This document shows positions 50,866-60,186 of a stretch of DNA of 64,000 nucleotides, in pieces; position 1 is the first letter of the stretch; every line of letters begins with the position of its first letter. Position numbers and translations under genes: made by a program. The stretch is from an uncultured Desulfuromonadales bacterium (GTDB lineage Bacteria > Desulfobacterota > Desulfuromonadia > Geobacterales > Pseudopelobacteraceae): the NCBI GenBank assembly GCA_903868145.1, contig CAIPTY010000046.1, positions 26,213-90,212 on the forward strand, written 5' to 3'. Under the pieces are notes generated by a model that saw nothing but the letters and a program-made list of their open reading frames with translations, was not told where the DNA came from and did no database searches.

Positions 50866-51450
50866 TTACTGAAGCTTGACCGACTTGATGACAACGGCTT
50901 CAACCGGCAGATTCTCGAACTCGAAATTTTTTCTGACCTGCGGAGTGGCAACGATCCTGTCAACAACCTTCATGCCGTCGATCACCCTGCCGAATACGGC
51001 ATAACCGAAACCATCGGGACTGGGTCGATTGAGCATGTCATTGTTGACGACATTGATGAAAAACTGCGCCGTTGCGCTGTTCGGGTCACCGGTGCGGGCC
51101 ATGGCAATCGTGCCGCGATCATTCTTCAATCCGTTATTCGCCTCATTCCTGATCGGGGCACGCTCACCCGGTTTTGGCGCCAGCCTGGCGGTAAATCCAC
51201 CGCCCTGAGCCATGAAACCGGGCATGACGCGGTGAAATATGGTGTTGGCATAATATCCGCTTTTGGTGTACTCGAGAAAATTCTTGACGGTGACGGGAGC
51301 CTCTTTTTCAAACAGCTCTATTTTGACATTCCCGAAACTGGTTTCCATTACGACAACCGGGTTTTTCGGCTTCTGGACGGTATCGGCCGCGAACACCATT
51401 CCGGCCGCCGCAAGCAGTGTGACTACAATCAGAAATATTCTCCTCGACAT
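50866..51450 (-). CDS. Exported cyclophilin-type peptidyl-prolyl isomerase
   Basis: This 194-residue protein has a signal peptide (about 1-21, ending GMVFA) and a full cyclophilin domain: FHRVMPGFMAQGG, the conserved MARTGDPNSATAQFFINVVNND and YAVFGRVIDGMKVVDRI. It speeds proline isomerisation during folding of periplasmic proteins. GAGAGG precedes the start. Confidence 0.93.
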   Translation of the reverse strand: MSRRIFLIVVTLLAAAGMVFAADTVQKPKNPVVVMETSFGNVKIELFEKEAPVTVKNFLEYTKSGYYANTIFHRVMPGFMAQGGGFTARLAPKPGERAPIRNEANNGLKNDRGTIAMARTGDPNSATAQFFINVVNNDMLNRPSPDGFGYAVFGRVIDGMKVVDRIVATPQVRKNFEFENLPVEAVVIKSVKLQ

Positions 51451-51531
51451 TCGTTTCGCCTCTCAATTCCTTGTGAAATTTTCATACAGCCAAAGGGCTG
51501 GCTGTTTTTATACGTCAACTGCCCGAAAAAA

Positions 51532-52500
51532 TCAATCTCCCTCGGCCAGGGTTGTCTGTGCGGATCGCACCAGCTCCGCCAGACAGGCGATAAATGCGGG
51601 AGAACTGTTGAGCGACTCCATCCGGCGAAAATCCGTTATGCCCAGTTTATGAGCCTCTTCACGATACTCGATATCGATCTCGTGCAGGGTCTCGATATGG
51701 TCGGACACGAACGAAAGCGGTACCATCAGAATCTGTGTATGTCCCTGACCGGCAAGTTCCTTCAGCTTGTCCTGTGTGGAAGGCTCAAGCCACTTGACCG
51801 GCCCGGCCCGTGACTGGAATGCCAGATGATGAGCTACCCCGCCGAAACGCTCCATCAGCAGCCGGACGGTCGCCTGAATGTGATCGAGGTAGGGGTCTCC
51901 CTCCGCAATGAATGACTGGGGCAGGGAATGAGCTGAAAAGAAGAGCTGCACGCGGGAACGGTCGGGGAAACCGGACAGCCCCTGCTCGATCTTTTCCGCA
52001 AGGGCTTCTATGTAGAGCGGATGGTCGAAGAACTGGCGAACCAGGGTGATCGCTGGTCGTAGTTTCGACACCGCCAGACATTTTTCCAGTTCATTGAGAC
52101 TGGAACCGGTTGTGGCACGGGAGTAATGGGGATACAGCGAGAGCGCCACAATCCGGCTGATGCCCGCCTGCCGGATGGCGGTCAGGGCCTCATGGGTGAA
52201 CGGCTTCCAGTAGCGCATGGCAACGAAGCAGCGATAACCGTCACCCAAGGCCTTTTCAAGCTCCGATGCCTGGTATTCTGTCAGTTCACGGAGGGGTGAT
52301 TTGCCGCCGATGGCTCGATAATTGGCGGCGCTTTTGGGAGCCCGGCGCTTCACGATCATCCTGGCTATTGAAGGTTGCAAAAAAGCAGGCCCGATCTTGA
52401 TGATATCGCGGTCTGAAAAGAGGTTATAAAGAAACGGTTCAACAGCATCCAGAGAATCCGGCCCACCCATCTGAAGCAGCAACACGGCTATTTTACTCAT
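51532..52500 (-). CDS. hemH: Ferrochelatase HemH
   Basis: This 322-residue protein has the family start [27 protein letters not shown], the active-site region [19 protein letters not shown] with the catalytic His, and the later [19 protein letters not shown] with the acidic residues. It inserts ferrous iron into protoporphyrin (or, in some bacteria, coproporphyrin). GGAGG lies five bases before ATG 52500, so this start is better than the one 12 bases upstream. Confidence 0.94.
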   Translation of the reverse strand: MSKIAVLLLQMGGPDSLDAVEPFLYNLFSDRDIIKIGPAFLQPSIARMIVKRRAPKSAANYRAIGGKSPLRELTEYQASELEKALGDGYRCFVAMRYWKPFTHEALTAIRQAGISRIVALSLYPHYSRATTGSSLNELEKCLAVSKLRPAITLVRQFFDHPLYIEALAEKIEQGLSGFPDRSRVQLFFSAHSLPQSFIAEGDPYLDHIQATVRLLMERFGGVAHHLAFQSRAGPVKWLEPSTQDKLKELAGQGHTQILMVPLSFVSDHIETLHEIDIEYREEAHKLGITDFRRMESLNSSPAFIACLAELVRSAQTTLAEGD

Positions 52501-52720
52501 AAACACCTCCATTTTTGACGGGAAAATCCATTCAATTCACAACGCTTTTCAGATACACGATAAAAATAATCAGGTTTTTGAGATAATTCTTTACGATACT
52601 CTTCCGGTTTGCTACAAAAGCGGCATCCGGCACAGAATACGTTGTCTTGGCCGGGGCTTCAACATCTAATTTATCTGCGGTCGGTTCTGCATACTGATCG
52701 GAAAGCGACCAAACACAGGC

Positions 52721-53617
52721 ATGGCACAACGTGAAATCTTCAGAAAAGTGAGTCTTGAGAGGCTTTCATCGCCCGAGCGTCTTGATGTGCTGACTGCGGT
52801 TACAACATCTCTGGGATGGCTGGCATTGACCGCTCTGGGTCTGCTGATATTTTTGGCGCTGATATGGGGGTGGGCAGGCTCCATTCCGGTGACAGTCAGG
52901 GGGGAAGGCATGCTGGTGAATCATGGCGGAATCACCAACGTGGACGCCCTCGGACCGGGCCGGGTATCCGAAATTCTGGTCAGACCCAACGATGTGGTCC
53001 GGGCCGGTCAGGTCATTGCCCGTATTGGTCAGCCGTTTGCCTCAGCCGGCAAAAGTGAGGCCCTCGTACCGGATTCCAGGGCAGTGACATCAGAAATGCT
53101 GAACGCATCCAATATCGTCAGCCCAGTAACCGGCAAGGTTGTAGAAATAAAGATTGCCAAAGGGACTGTCGTAACTGCGGGGACTCCCATTGCAAGCCTG
53201 GAGCAGGAGGGGAACCAGCTGGAAGCCGTTATGTATATTTCTGAAGGGGATGGAAAGAAGGTTCAGCCGGGGATGAAACTCGATATCATACCCTCTTCGG
53301 TACGGCGGGACGAGTACGGCAGCATGATCGGCACGGTCGATATCGTATCGGATTACCCGGCTTCGGCTGCCGGTATCATGGCAATTCTGGGAAATGAGCA
53401 GTTGGTGCAGCGGCTTATGAAGAACGGCGCTCCCTATGCCGTGTACGTCACTCTGCAGAGAGACCCTGCGTCCGCAAACGGATTCAAATGGTCGTCCGGC
53501 AAAGGGCCAACGACCCGGATCGCAAGCGGAACACTCTGCACATCAGAGATAGCTGTTGAAAAAAGACGCCCCCTCAGCATGGTCCTGCCATTTCTGAAAC
53601 ATTCCCTGGGAATCTGA
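52721..53617 (+). CDS. NHLM-type peptide export HlyD-like membrane-fusion protein
   Basis: This 298-residue protein has a single N-terminal helix (about 31-51) and then a lipoyl/HlyD-like domain (GRVSEILVRPNDVVRAGQVIARIGQP, later VSPVTGKVVEIKIAKGTVVTAGTPIASLE). It has the short form, without long coiled coil, of the NHLM bacteriocin-system secretion proteins found beside two ABC transporters. It would link the inner-membrane exporters to the envelope. The ribosome binding site is weak (ACAGG). It is the first gene of a plus-strand RiPP cluster and starts about 220 bases after the divergent hemH gene. Confidence 0.85.
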   Translation: MAQREIFRKVSLERLSSPERLDVLTAVTTSLGWLALTALGLLIFLALIWGWAGSIPVTVRGEGMLVNHGGITNVDALGPGRVSEILVRPNDVVRAGQVIARIGQPFASAGKSEALVPDSRAVTSEMLNASNIVSPVTGKVVEIKIAKGTVVTAGTPIASLEQEGNQLEAVMYISEGDGKKVQPGMKLDIIPSSVRRDEYGSMIGTVDIVSDYPASAAGIMAILGNEQLVQRLMKNGAPYAVYVTLQRDPASANGFKWSSGKGPTTRIASGTLCTSEIAVEKRRPLSMVLPFLKHSLGI

Positions 53618-53618
53618 C

Positions 53619-55772
53619 GTGGCGAAATTCTGGAAACAGGCCAGAATAAAAACACCTACCATCCTGCAGATGGAGGCGGTTGAGTGCGGCGCCGCCGCAC
53701 TGGGTATTGTCCTTGCCTATTACGGCAGATATGTACCGCTGGAAGAGTTGCGCGTCAAATGCGGCGTATCCCGTGACGGCAGCAAGGCCAGCAACCTCCT
53801 GAAAGCTGCCCGCCAGTACGGCCTTTCGGCAAAGGGATTCAGCAAGGAACCGGGGGATCTCCCGTCACTCCAGCTTCCGATGATAGTCTTCTGGAACTTC
53901 AACCATTTTCTGGTTGTAGACAGATTTACCAAAGACCGCGTCTACCTTAATGATCCGGCATGCGGACCGCGACAGGTTTCCCTGGCCGAATTTGACGAAA
54001 GTTTTACCGGTGTCGTGCTGCTGTTTGAAAAGACGGATGCCTTCATCAGCGGAGATGATCGTCCATCGCTCCTCACAGGTTTCCTGCACCGCCTGAGCGG
54101 ATCGGGGGACGCCGTGGTGTTTCTGTTCACCGCCAGCATCATTGCAACCATTACCGGCCTGATTATTCCGACCTTCAGCAGGATCTTCGTTGATGATATT
54201 CTGATCGGCGGCATGGGTGGATGGCTTACCCCGCTGCTTATCGGTCTGGGAATCACGGCCTGTGCCCGGGGTGGGGCCACATGGCTGCAGCAGCATTTTC
54301 TGATGCGCCTTGAAACAAGGATTTCCGTCTCAAGCTCGTGTGCTTTTGTCTCCCATATCCTTAAACTTCCTATGGATTTCTTTTTTCAGCGCTATTCAGG
54401 AGATATCTGCAGCCGCATTGCCATCAATGACCGGGTTGCACAAACTCTGGCAGGTGCAGTTTCAACCAATCTTCTGAGCCTTTTTCTCATTTTTTTCTAC
54501 CTGTTCATGATGGCTCAGTATGACATACTCATGACTGTCGTCGGCGTGGCAGCAGCCGGCCTCAATATGCTGCTGCTCCACTTCGTTTCACGAAAACGGA
54601 TCGATGGCGGTCAACTGCTGCTTCAGGAGCGGGGGAAACTCTACGGAACGGCCATGAACGGGCTACAACTGATCGAGAATCTGAAAGCAACCGGCAGCGA
54701 AGATGATTTTTTTGCAAAATGGGCCGGTCAATTTTCCAAGGTACTGAACGGCGAGCAGCAGTTTGAGCGCTATTCGCTGGTTCTCTCGCTCTTTTCGCCG
54801 CTTATAGCAACCATGACGACGGTCACGGTTCTGGGAATAGGTGGTTTTCGTATCATGGATGGTCAGTTTTCGATCGGCATGCTGGTTGCCTTTCAGAGCC
54901 TGATGGCCAGCTTCATGGGGCCGGTCAACCAGCTTGTCTCACTGGGCGGAACACTTCAGGATCTGAAAAACGATATGAACAGCCTGGACGATGTTCTGCG
55001 CTACCCGACCGACAAACGCTGTTCCGACCAGACTCGCCCGGCTTCATCCCGTCTCAGCGGTGACGTGGAGTTGGTCAACATAACATTTGGCTACAGTCGA
55101 CTACAGCCACCGTTGATCGAAGATTTCTGTCTCAGACTTGATCCCGGCATGCGTGTGGCGCTTGTGGGTGGTTCGGGGAGCGGTAAATCAACGATCGCCA
55201 AGATTATCTGCGGCCTCTACGAACCCTGGAGCGGCGAGATCCTTTTAGATGGGACTCCCCGAGCGGGGCTGCCACCGGGTGTTCTTCACAGTTCTCTTGC
55301 TATGGTCGATCAGGATATCCACTTTTTTCAGGGCAGCATCAAAGATAATCTGGTGCTGTGGGATGAGACCATCGGGCAGGAAGCCGTCGTTGCTGCGGCG
55401 CGGGATGCGTGCATACATGACGTCATTGCATCCCGTCCCGGGGGGTATGACGCCCCGGTCGGCGAAGCGGGTAAGAATTTCAGCGGGGGCCAGCTGCAGC
55501 GACTGGAGATTGCCCGTGCATTGGCCGTTGAGCCGACTATCTTGGTGCTGGACGAAGCCACCAGCGCACTTGATTCCACAACAGAAATCCAGATTGAAGG
55601 CAATATCCGGCGACGAGGCTGCACCTGTGTGGTGGTCGCCCATCGATTGAGTTCTATCCGGGATTGCGATGAGATTATTGTCCTTGAAACAGGCCATGTC
55701 GTTGAAAGGGGTACACACGGCGAGTTGATGGCTCTCGAGGGAAGTTACGCCAACCTTGTACGAACAATGTAA
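53619..55772 (+). CDS. NHLM-type ABC transporter with C39 leader peptidase
   Basis: This 717-residue protein has an N-terminal C39 cysteine protease (Cys 23 in MEAVECGAAAL, His 96 in NFNHFLVV, Asp 112 in LNDPA), a membrane domain (about 150-430) and an ATPase domain with Walker A VGGSGSGKST near 515, signature FSGGQ near 620 and LVLDEATSALD. C39 exporters cut double-glycine-type leaders while exporting the peptide, which matches the VAGG leaders encoded at 60187 and 62258. The start is GTG 53619, two bases after the preceding stop. Confidence 0.93.
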   Translation: MAKFWKQARIKTPTILQMEAVECGAAALGIVLAYYGRYVPLEELRVKCGVSRDGSKASNLLKAARQYGLSAKGFSKEPGDLPSLQLPMIVFWNFNHFLVVDRFTKDRVYLNDPACGPRQVSLAEFDESFTGVVLLFEKTDAFISGDDRPSLLTGFLHRLSGSGDAVVFLFTASIIATITGLIIPTFSRIFVDDILIGGMGGWLTPLLIGLGITACARGGATWLQQHFLMRLETRISVSSSCAFVSHILKLPMDFFFQRYSGDICSRIAINDRVAQTLAGAVSTNLLSLFLIFFYLFMMAQYDILMTVVGVAAAGLNMLLLHFVSRKRIDGGQLLLQERGKLYGTAMNGLQLIENLKATGSEDDFFAKWAGQFSKVLNGEQQFERYSLVLSLFSPLIATMTTVTVLGIGGFRIMDGQFSIGMLVAFQSLMASFMGPVNQLVSLGGTLQDLKNDMNSLDDVLRYPTDKRCSDQTRPASSRLSGDVELVNITFGYSRLQPPLIEDFCLRLDPGMRVALVGGSGSGKSTIAKIICGLYEPWSGEILLDGTPRAGLPPGVLHSSLAMVDQDIHFFQGSIKDNLVLWDETIGQEAVVAAARDACIHDVIASRPGGYDAPVGEAGKNFSGGQLQRLEIARALAVEPTILVLDEATSALDSTTEIQIEGNIRRRGCTCVVVAHRLSSIRDCDEIIVLETGHVVERGTHGELMALEGSYANLVRTM

Positions 55773-55782
55773 GGGATATTGT

Positions 55783-58683
55783 GTGCAGCATCTGATTCTC
55801 GAAAAACTTGTATCTGACGGACAAAACGTTGAAATCGGCGGCAGCAGGACATTTGTGCCTTCTTATGGTGTACGGGTTTTTCTCGTTCGCACCGGTTGCG
55901 CCGACCTCTCGGTCGTGCCGGTTCGCAATCAACGGGCATGCGCGCCACGGAACCATCTCTGCAGCTTTGAGCCGGGCGATATTTTCCTGGTCTCCGCTTC
56001 CCGTGACGCGGAGGCCACGAACAGCTACATCGTCTCCGCTGTCTGTGAAACAAGTCTCGTGAGCGAATCCCTGGACTCGTTTGTCTCGCGTGCCTCAACG
56101 GGTGGTGAACTCGAGCTGGCTTTGAATCTCCTCGACCGCTTTATAACGAAACTTTCCGCCGTACTGATAAAGGAATGCCAGCCCAAAACGGCTCACGTAT
56201 TCCTTGACGACATGACGGGATCACACACGCTTGCAACCGGCCAGACCTGTTCCTGCCGGTCGTCCGTGTCCTGGCTCGGTGTCAACACCGGTCTGCTCTC
56301 GTATCTCGACAATCCGGTCAATAGCGTCTCAGAGGCATTGGTACCGCTGACACCGGCCACCTGGGCGACAGCGGAAGAAGATTCCTTGATTGACGCATTC
56401 ACAACATCTGAACTCTTTGCCCGGAAAGCGCTGCTTCCTCAGGTAAGCTTATTTCTCCGGAACGTGCTCGAACATATCAAACGACGTGACACGGAGCGCC
56501 AGGCACGGCAGTCTGAACAGCTACGGGCTCGAACAACTCAGGACACCGGGCTGGTCGATGAATCGCTGAACCGATTCTCGCGTCTCTTCCGGACGGACGC
56601 GGCAGAACAGACATTCAGTCCGGCAGATCCGCTTCACACAGCCATGTCCCGCATAACCGGCTGTTTAGGGCTTCCATTTTCCCCATCACATCAGGGAGAC
56701 GACACAGAAACTTCATCCGAAGAACGACTGCAGAAAATTGCCGGGAACAACGGTATCCGCACACGCAGGGTGGCGCTTGCAGAGGGTTGGTGGCGCAGTG
56801 ATTGCGGGCCTCTGATAGGTTTTACCCGCGATGACGATCTGCCGGTAGCCCTTGTCTGCGGTTCCGACGGGCACTATCTGGCCTATATCGGTGATACCGC
56901 TCCAGTGCACGTAACTGCTCGATTTTCCGAACAGTTGCGCTATTTTGCCTGTATGCTGTACCGCTCTTTTCCCGACACACCCGTTACCGGAAAAATGCTG
57001 ATAAAATTCGGGATCGCGGGGATAGAAAAAGATCTTTATATGGTGGTCATGATGGGACTGGGGGGCAGCCTGTTAAGTTTGGCTGTGCCGGTAGTCACAG
57101 GAGTTATCTTCGATTCCGTAATCCCTCAGGCCCAACGGAATCAACTCTGGCTGCTCTGCATGGCGCTATTTATGTGTGCCGCTGCGGGTGCGGTGTTCGA
57201 CCTGACGAGGCGAATCGCACTCCTGAGGATTGAAAGCCGGATGGATCAGCATATCCAGGGTGCCGTATGGGATCGTTTGATGAAACTGCCGCCATCCTTT
57301 TTTCGTCAATACAGCTCCGGGGACCTGGCAGACCGCTCCCTGGGAATCAGCGCCATCCGCCAGACCTTTTCCAACAGTTTTGTTGAAAGTATCCTTGCCG
57401 CACTCTTCTCGCTTACCAGTCTGGCACTGCTCTTCTCTTACAGCTTTAACCTCGCGCTGGTCGCAATCGCCCTGGCACTGATCGCGGTTGGATGTATTAC
57501 CGTTCTCGGGATGATCCAGACCCGCTACCAAAAACATCTGGCGGCGCTTCGGGGTGAACTGGCGGGGAAAATTCTCGATCTGGTGAACTGTATCGCCAAG
57601 CTGAAGATCTCCGGAGCAGAAGACAGGGCATTTTCCCGCTGGGCCGAGGCTTTTTGCATCCAGAAGGATGTTATCCTTAAAGCGCGCAGAACCTCAAACA
57701 TCGTTCACGTCTTTACCGAGATATTCCCGGTCGGTGCCACCATGGTCATATTCAGCATGATCGTGAATTCAAAGACGCTTACCCTGAGTGTGGGTGGCTT
57801 TCTGGCATTTAATACTGCATTCGGCCAGTTCGTTGTTACGCTGATGTCATTGAGCCTCAGCCTGATTGCCGCCAGCGCCGTCATCCCGAGTTACGCCCGA
57901 TGCCTGCCGATCATAGAAGCACTGCCGGAACGGGACAATGCCAAAGAACATCCCGGAGTCATCAGGGGTGATATCGAGGTGAGCGCTGTTTCCTTCCGTT
58001 ACGCCGAATCGGCTCCGGCAGTGCTCAATGATGTTTCATTCAGAATTGCACCTGGACAGTTTATCGCGGTGGTCGGTACCTCGGGCGGCGGCAAGTCCAC
58101 ACTGACCAGACTGCTGCTGGGCTTTGAAAAGCCTTCGTCGGGCAGTATCTTCTATGATGGGAGGGATCTGGGGCGACTGGACGTCCATCAGGTTCGACGC
58201 CAGATCGGCGTGGTACTGCAAAACGGGAGGCTGATTGCCGGTGATATTCTCTCCAACATCGTCGGTTCCATGAACCTTTCGATCGACCATGCCTGGGAAG
58301 CGGCGCGGCTTGCCGGCCTTGATGAAGACATTCAGGCGATGCCCATGGGAATGCACACCTTCCTTTCAGAGGGGGGCGGCAACCTTTCCGGCGGCCAACG
58401 GCAACGGATGCTGATCGCTCGGGCCCTGGTCAACAAGCCTTCAATTCTTATCTTTGACGAGGCCACCAGTGCCCTTGACAACCGCACTCAGGCAATTGTC
58501 AACGAAAGTCTGGAGTCCCTGAGGGTCACACGGATTGTTATTGCCCATCGCCTCAGCACCGTATATAAGGCAGATACGATAATTGTTCTCGACAAGGGTA
58601 CCATCGCAGAGAGCGGGACATATAATGAACTGATGGGGTTGGGTGGTGTTTTCGCAGAACTTGCCCGACGCCAGGTTGCCTGA
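55783..58683 (+). CDS. NHLM-type second ABC transporter with long N-terminal extension
   Basis: This 966-residue protein has a beta-rich segment near the start (SRTFVPSYGVRVFLVRTG, cupin/cNMP-like), then a region near 310-400 that resembles a degenerate, non-catalytic C39 domain. A six-helix membrane domain follows (about 410-690), then an ATPase domain with Walker A VGTSGGGKST near 765, LSGGQRQR and LIFDEATSALDN. It is the usual partner of the C39 transporter in NHLM systems. GTG 55783 with TAAGGGA upstream is the likely start; ATG 55756 overlaps the previous gene. Confidence 0.88.
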   Translation: MQHLILEKLVSDGQNVEIGGSRTFVPSYGVRVFLVRTGCADLSVVPVRNQRACAPRNHLCSFEPGDIFLVSASRDAEATNSYIVSAVCETSLVSESLDSFVSRASTGGELELALNLLDRFITKLSAVLIKECQPKTAHVFLDDMTGSHTLATGQTCSCRSSVSWLGVNTGLLSYLDNPVNSVSEALVPLTPATWATAEEDSLIDAFTTSELFARKALLPQVSLFLRNVLEHIKRRDTERQARQSEQLRARTTQDTGLVDESLNRFSRLFRTDAAEQTFSPADPLHTAMSRITGCLGLPFSPSHQGDDTETSSEERLQKIAGNNGIRTRRVALAEGWWRSDCGPLIGFTRDDDLPVALVCGSDGHYLAYIGDTAPVHVTARFSEQLRYFACMLYRSFPDTPVTGKMLIKFGIAGIEKDLYMVVMMGLGGSLLSLAVPVVTGVIFDSVIPQAQRNQLWLLCMALFMCAAAGAVFDLTRRIALLRIESRMDQHIQGAVWDRLMKLPPSFFRQYSSGDLADRSLGISAIRQTFSNSFVESILAALFSLTSLALLFSYSFNLALVAIALALIAVGCITVLGMIQTRYQKHLAALRGELAGKILDLVNCIAKLKISGAEDRAFSRWAEAFCIQKDVILKARRTSNIVHVFTEIFPVGATMVIFSMIVNSKTLTLSVGGFLAFNTAFGQFVVTLMSLSLSLIAASAVIPSYARCLPIIEALPERDNAKEHPGVIRGDIEVSAVSFRYAESAPAVLNDVSFRIAPGQFIAVVGTSGGGKSTLTRLLLGFEKPSSGSIFYDGRDLGRLDVHQVRRQIGVVLQNGRLIAGDILSNIVGSMNLSIDHAWEAARLAGLDEDIQAMPMGMHTFLSEGGGNLSGGQRQRMLIARALVNKPSILIFDEATSALDNRTQAIVNESLESLRVTRIVIAHRLSTVYKADTIIVLDKGTIAESGTYNELMGLGGVFAELARRQVA

Positions 58684-58706
58684 TTACTTGTGAAACGATT
58701 ACTGTC

Positions 58707-59222
58707 ATGACACGTCAAACTAGTTCAAGCGAGCTGACTTTTGAGTCGATCTTTCGTGATTACGGAAGGGGGCTGTACGCCTTTATGTTTCGTATGAGCG
58801 GCAATCAGCATGACGCCGAGGATCTGACCCAGGAAACCTTTATCACCATCGCGAGAAAACTTCCGACCTTTAATGGTGACAGTTCTTTAAAAACCTGGAT
58901 ATATTCCATTGCAATCAATAAATATCGCGACTCCCTCCGATACGATAGGATTCGAGCACATGACCAGATCGACGAGAATCGGACCCTGTCCAGTCAAAAC
59001 CCGCTGGATGATTACATGGCTCAAGAAACGGAAGACAGGATCAGGACAGCCTTCTACGGTCTGACTGAACATTACCGGGCAGCATTTGCCCTGGTGCGCT
59101 TTGAGGGAATGACGTACAAAGAGGCCGCGCAGGCGCTTGGGACAACCCTGGAAACCCTCAGAATGCGGGTACATCGAGCCCATCTGATGCTTGCAGAGCG
59201 ATTGAAAGATACTCGCAAATGA
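58707..59222 (+). CDS. ECF-type RNA polymerase sigma factor
   Basis: This 171-residue protein has region 2 (FRDYGRGLYAFMFRMSGNQHDAEDLTQETFITI, about 15-48) and region 4 (FALVRFEGMTYKEAAQALGTTLETLRMRVHRAHLML, about 127-162), separated by a linker. ECF factors direct polymerase to special promoters. Here it lies 23 bases after the exporter genes and overlaps the next gene (ATGA), so it probably controls this RiPP cluster. I could not define its promoter motif. Confidence 0.92.
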   Translation: MTRQTSSSELTFESIFRDYGRGLYAFMFRMSGNQHDAEDLTQETFITIARKLPTFNGDSSLKTWIYSIAINKYRDSLRYDRIRAHDQIDENRTLSSQNPLDDYMAQETEDRIRTAFYGLTEHYRAAFALVRFEGMTYKEAAQALGTTLETLRMRVHRAHLMLAERLKDTRK

Positions 59223-59533
59223 TACCAAGAGAGCACTCGACATATCTCCAGTCTGTCACCGATTCTCTGGCCGGTCACCATCTGCACGCCTGCAGTCCCG
59301 GTGACACACCACAGAATGATTCCGCTTCTGCAGACGAAGCCGAATTGCTGCGGAGTGTGTGGGAGAAGGTAGGTATTGTGAGCCCCCCGGAGCCGGAGGA
59401 GGCAATCATGGAGCGGATATACCATCAGGTTATAAGCCGCGCCGTTTCTGAAGAAATTGATGACGACGAACTAGACTGGGTAGTCGGTGCCCGCACATCC
59501 CCTGAGATTGATCCGGATGATATTAATAAATGA
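59219..59533 (+). CDS. Small acidic protein with leader-like C-terminal motif
   Basis: This 104-residue protein is coupled to the sigma-factor gene by an ATGA overlap, the usual position of an anti-sigma factor. It has no membrane helix and no zinc-binding anti-sigma motif. Near its end, residues 79-91 read EIDDDELDWVVGA, which aligns with ELDDEALDNVAGG of the precursor peptide at 60187, followed by a 13-residue tail RTSPEIDPDDINK. It could be an unusual sigma regulator that carries a recognition tag, or a precursor with a long leader. No family is recognised. Confidence 0.65.
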   Translation: MIPREHSTYLQSVTDSLAGHHLHACSPGDTPQNDSASADEAELLRSVWEKVGIVSPPEPEEAIMERIYHQVISRAVSEEIDDDELDWVVGARTSPEIDPDDINK

Positions 59534-59549
59534 TCGGTAGGTGACATTC

Positions 59550-60089
59550 ATGAGAAAAGTTCTGTACATACTGGGGCAATTGACGGATCGCGAAGTGGAA
59601 TGGCTGGCAGCAAACGGAACCCGCCGCACGATCCTCAAGGGACAGACCATCGTTACCATGGGGCAGCCGCTCAACTCGATTTTCTTCCTTCTTGACGGTG
59701 AAATGTCGGTAACCGTTGACAGAATCGGTGAAATTGCCCGCCTGAAATCCGGTGAGATTGTGGGGGAGATGTCCCTGATCGATGCCAGTCCACCATCGGC
59801 TACGGTTACGGCGTTTGCAGAATCAAAAGTCCTCGAACTTTCAAAAGACAAACTGAATGAAAAAATGTCCGCTGATCTGGAGTTTGCAGCACATTTTTAC
59901 AAGGCCATTGCCATTTTCCTCTCCGACCGTCTGAGAAAGACAATCAAGCACCTCGGCTACGGTGAACCGGTAACGATGGATGATGAGGCTCTGCAGCCGG
60001 ATGAACTTGATGAAAGTGTTCTCGACAATGTGTATCTTGCCGGCGGTCGATTCGACCGAATGCTGAAAAAACTTATGGGGTCTGAATGA
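59550..60089 (+). CDS. cNMP-fold protein with leader-like C-terminal motif
   Basis: This 179-residue protein has a Crp-type cyclic-nucleotide-binding domain (about 20-130; ILKGQTIVTMGQPLNSIFFLLDGEMSV, SGEIVGEMSLIDASPPSATVTA). The Arg that normally contacts the cyclic phosphate (PRxAT) is replaced (PPSAT), so classical cNMP binding is doubtful. There is no DNA-binding helix-turn-helix. The C-terminal tail has DELDESVLDNVYLAGG at 151-166, matching the leader ends of the cluster's precursors, then RFDRMLKKLMGSE. AGGTGA before ATG 59550 makes it the best start. It may guide or regulate peptide maturation. Confidence 0.78.
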   Translation: MRKVLYILGQLTDREVEWLAANGTRRTILKGQTIVTMGQPLNSIFFLLDGEMSVTVDRIGEIARLKSGEIVGEMSLIDASPPSATVTAFAESKVLELSKDKLNEKMSADLEFAAHFYKAIAIFLSDRLRKTIKHLGYGEPVTMDDEALQPDELDESVLDNVYLAGGRFDRMLKKLMGSE

Positions 60090-60141
60090 AACGGACATGA
60101 TGCCATTTGCAAGCCTTCACGACTTCCGCCATTGTGTGCGG

Positions 60142-60159
60142 AACCCCGATTTATCGGGT
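60142..60159 (+). promoter_or_regulatory. Small hairpin upstream of precursor gene
   Basis: AACCCCGA and TCGGGTT can pair across a short loop, with one bulge, about 28 bases before the precursor start codon. It is weak and may affect mRNA processing. Confidence 0.3.
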
Positions 60160-60186
60160 TAATTTAGATTAAAAAGGAGATCGATC

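Noticed and set aside
52532..52729. Reverse 65-codon frame between hemH and the RiPP cluster
   Set aside because: It has no ribosome binding site, covers the promoter region and overlaps the start of the 52721 gene; no family is recognised.
60097..60162. 21-codon frame before precursor 1
   Set aside because: No ribosome binding site, no leader-like motif, and it runs through the small hairpin.
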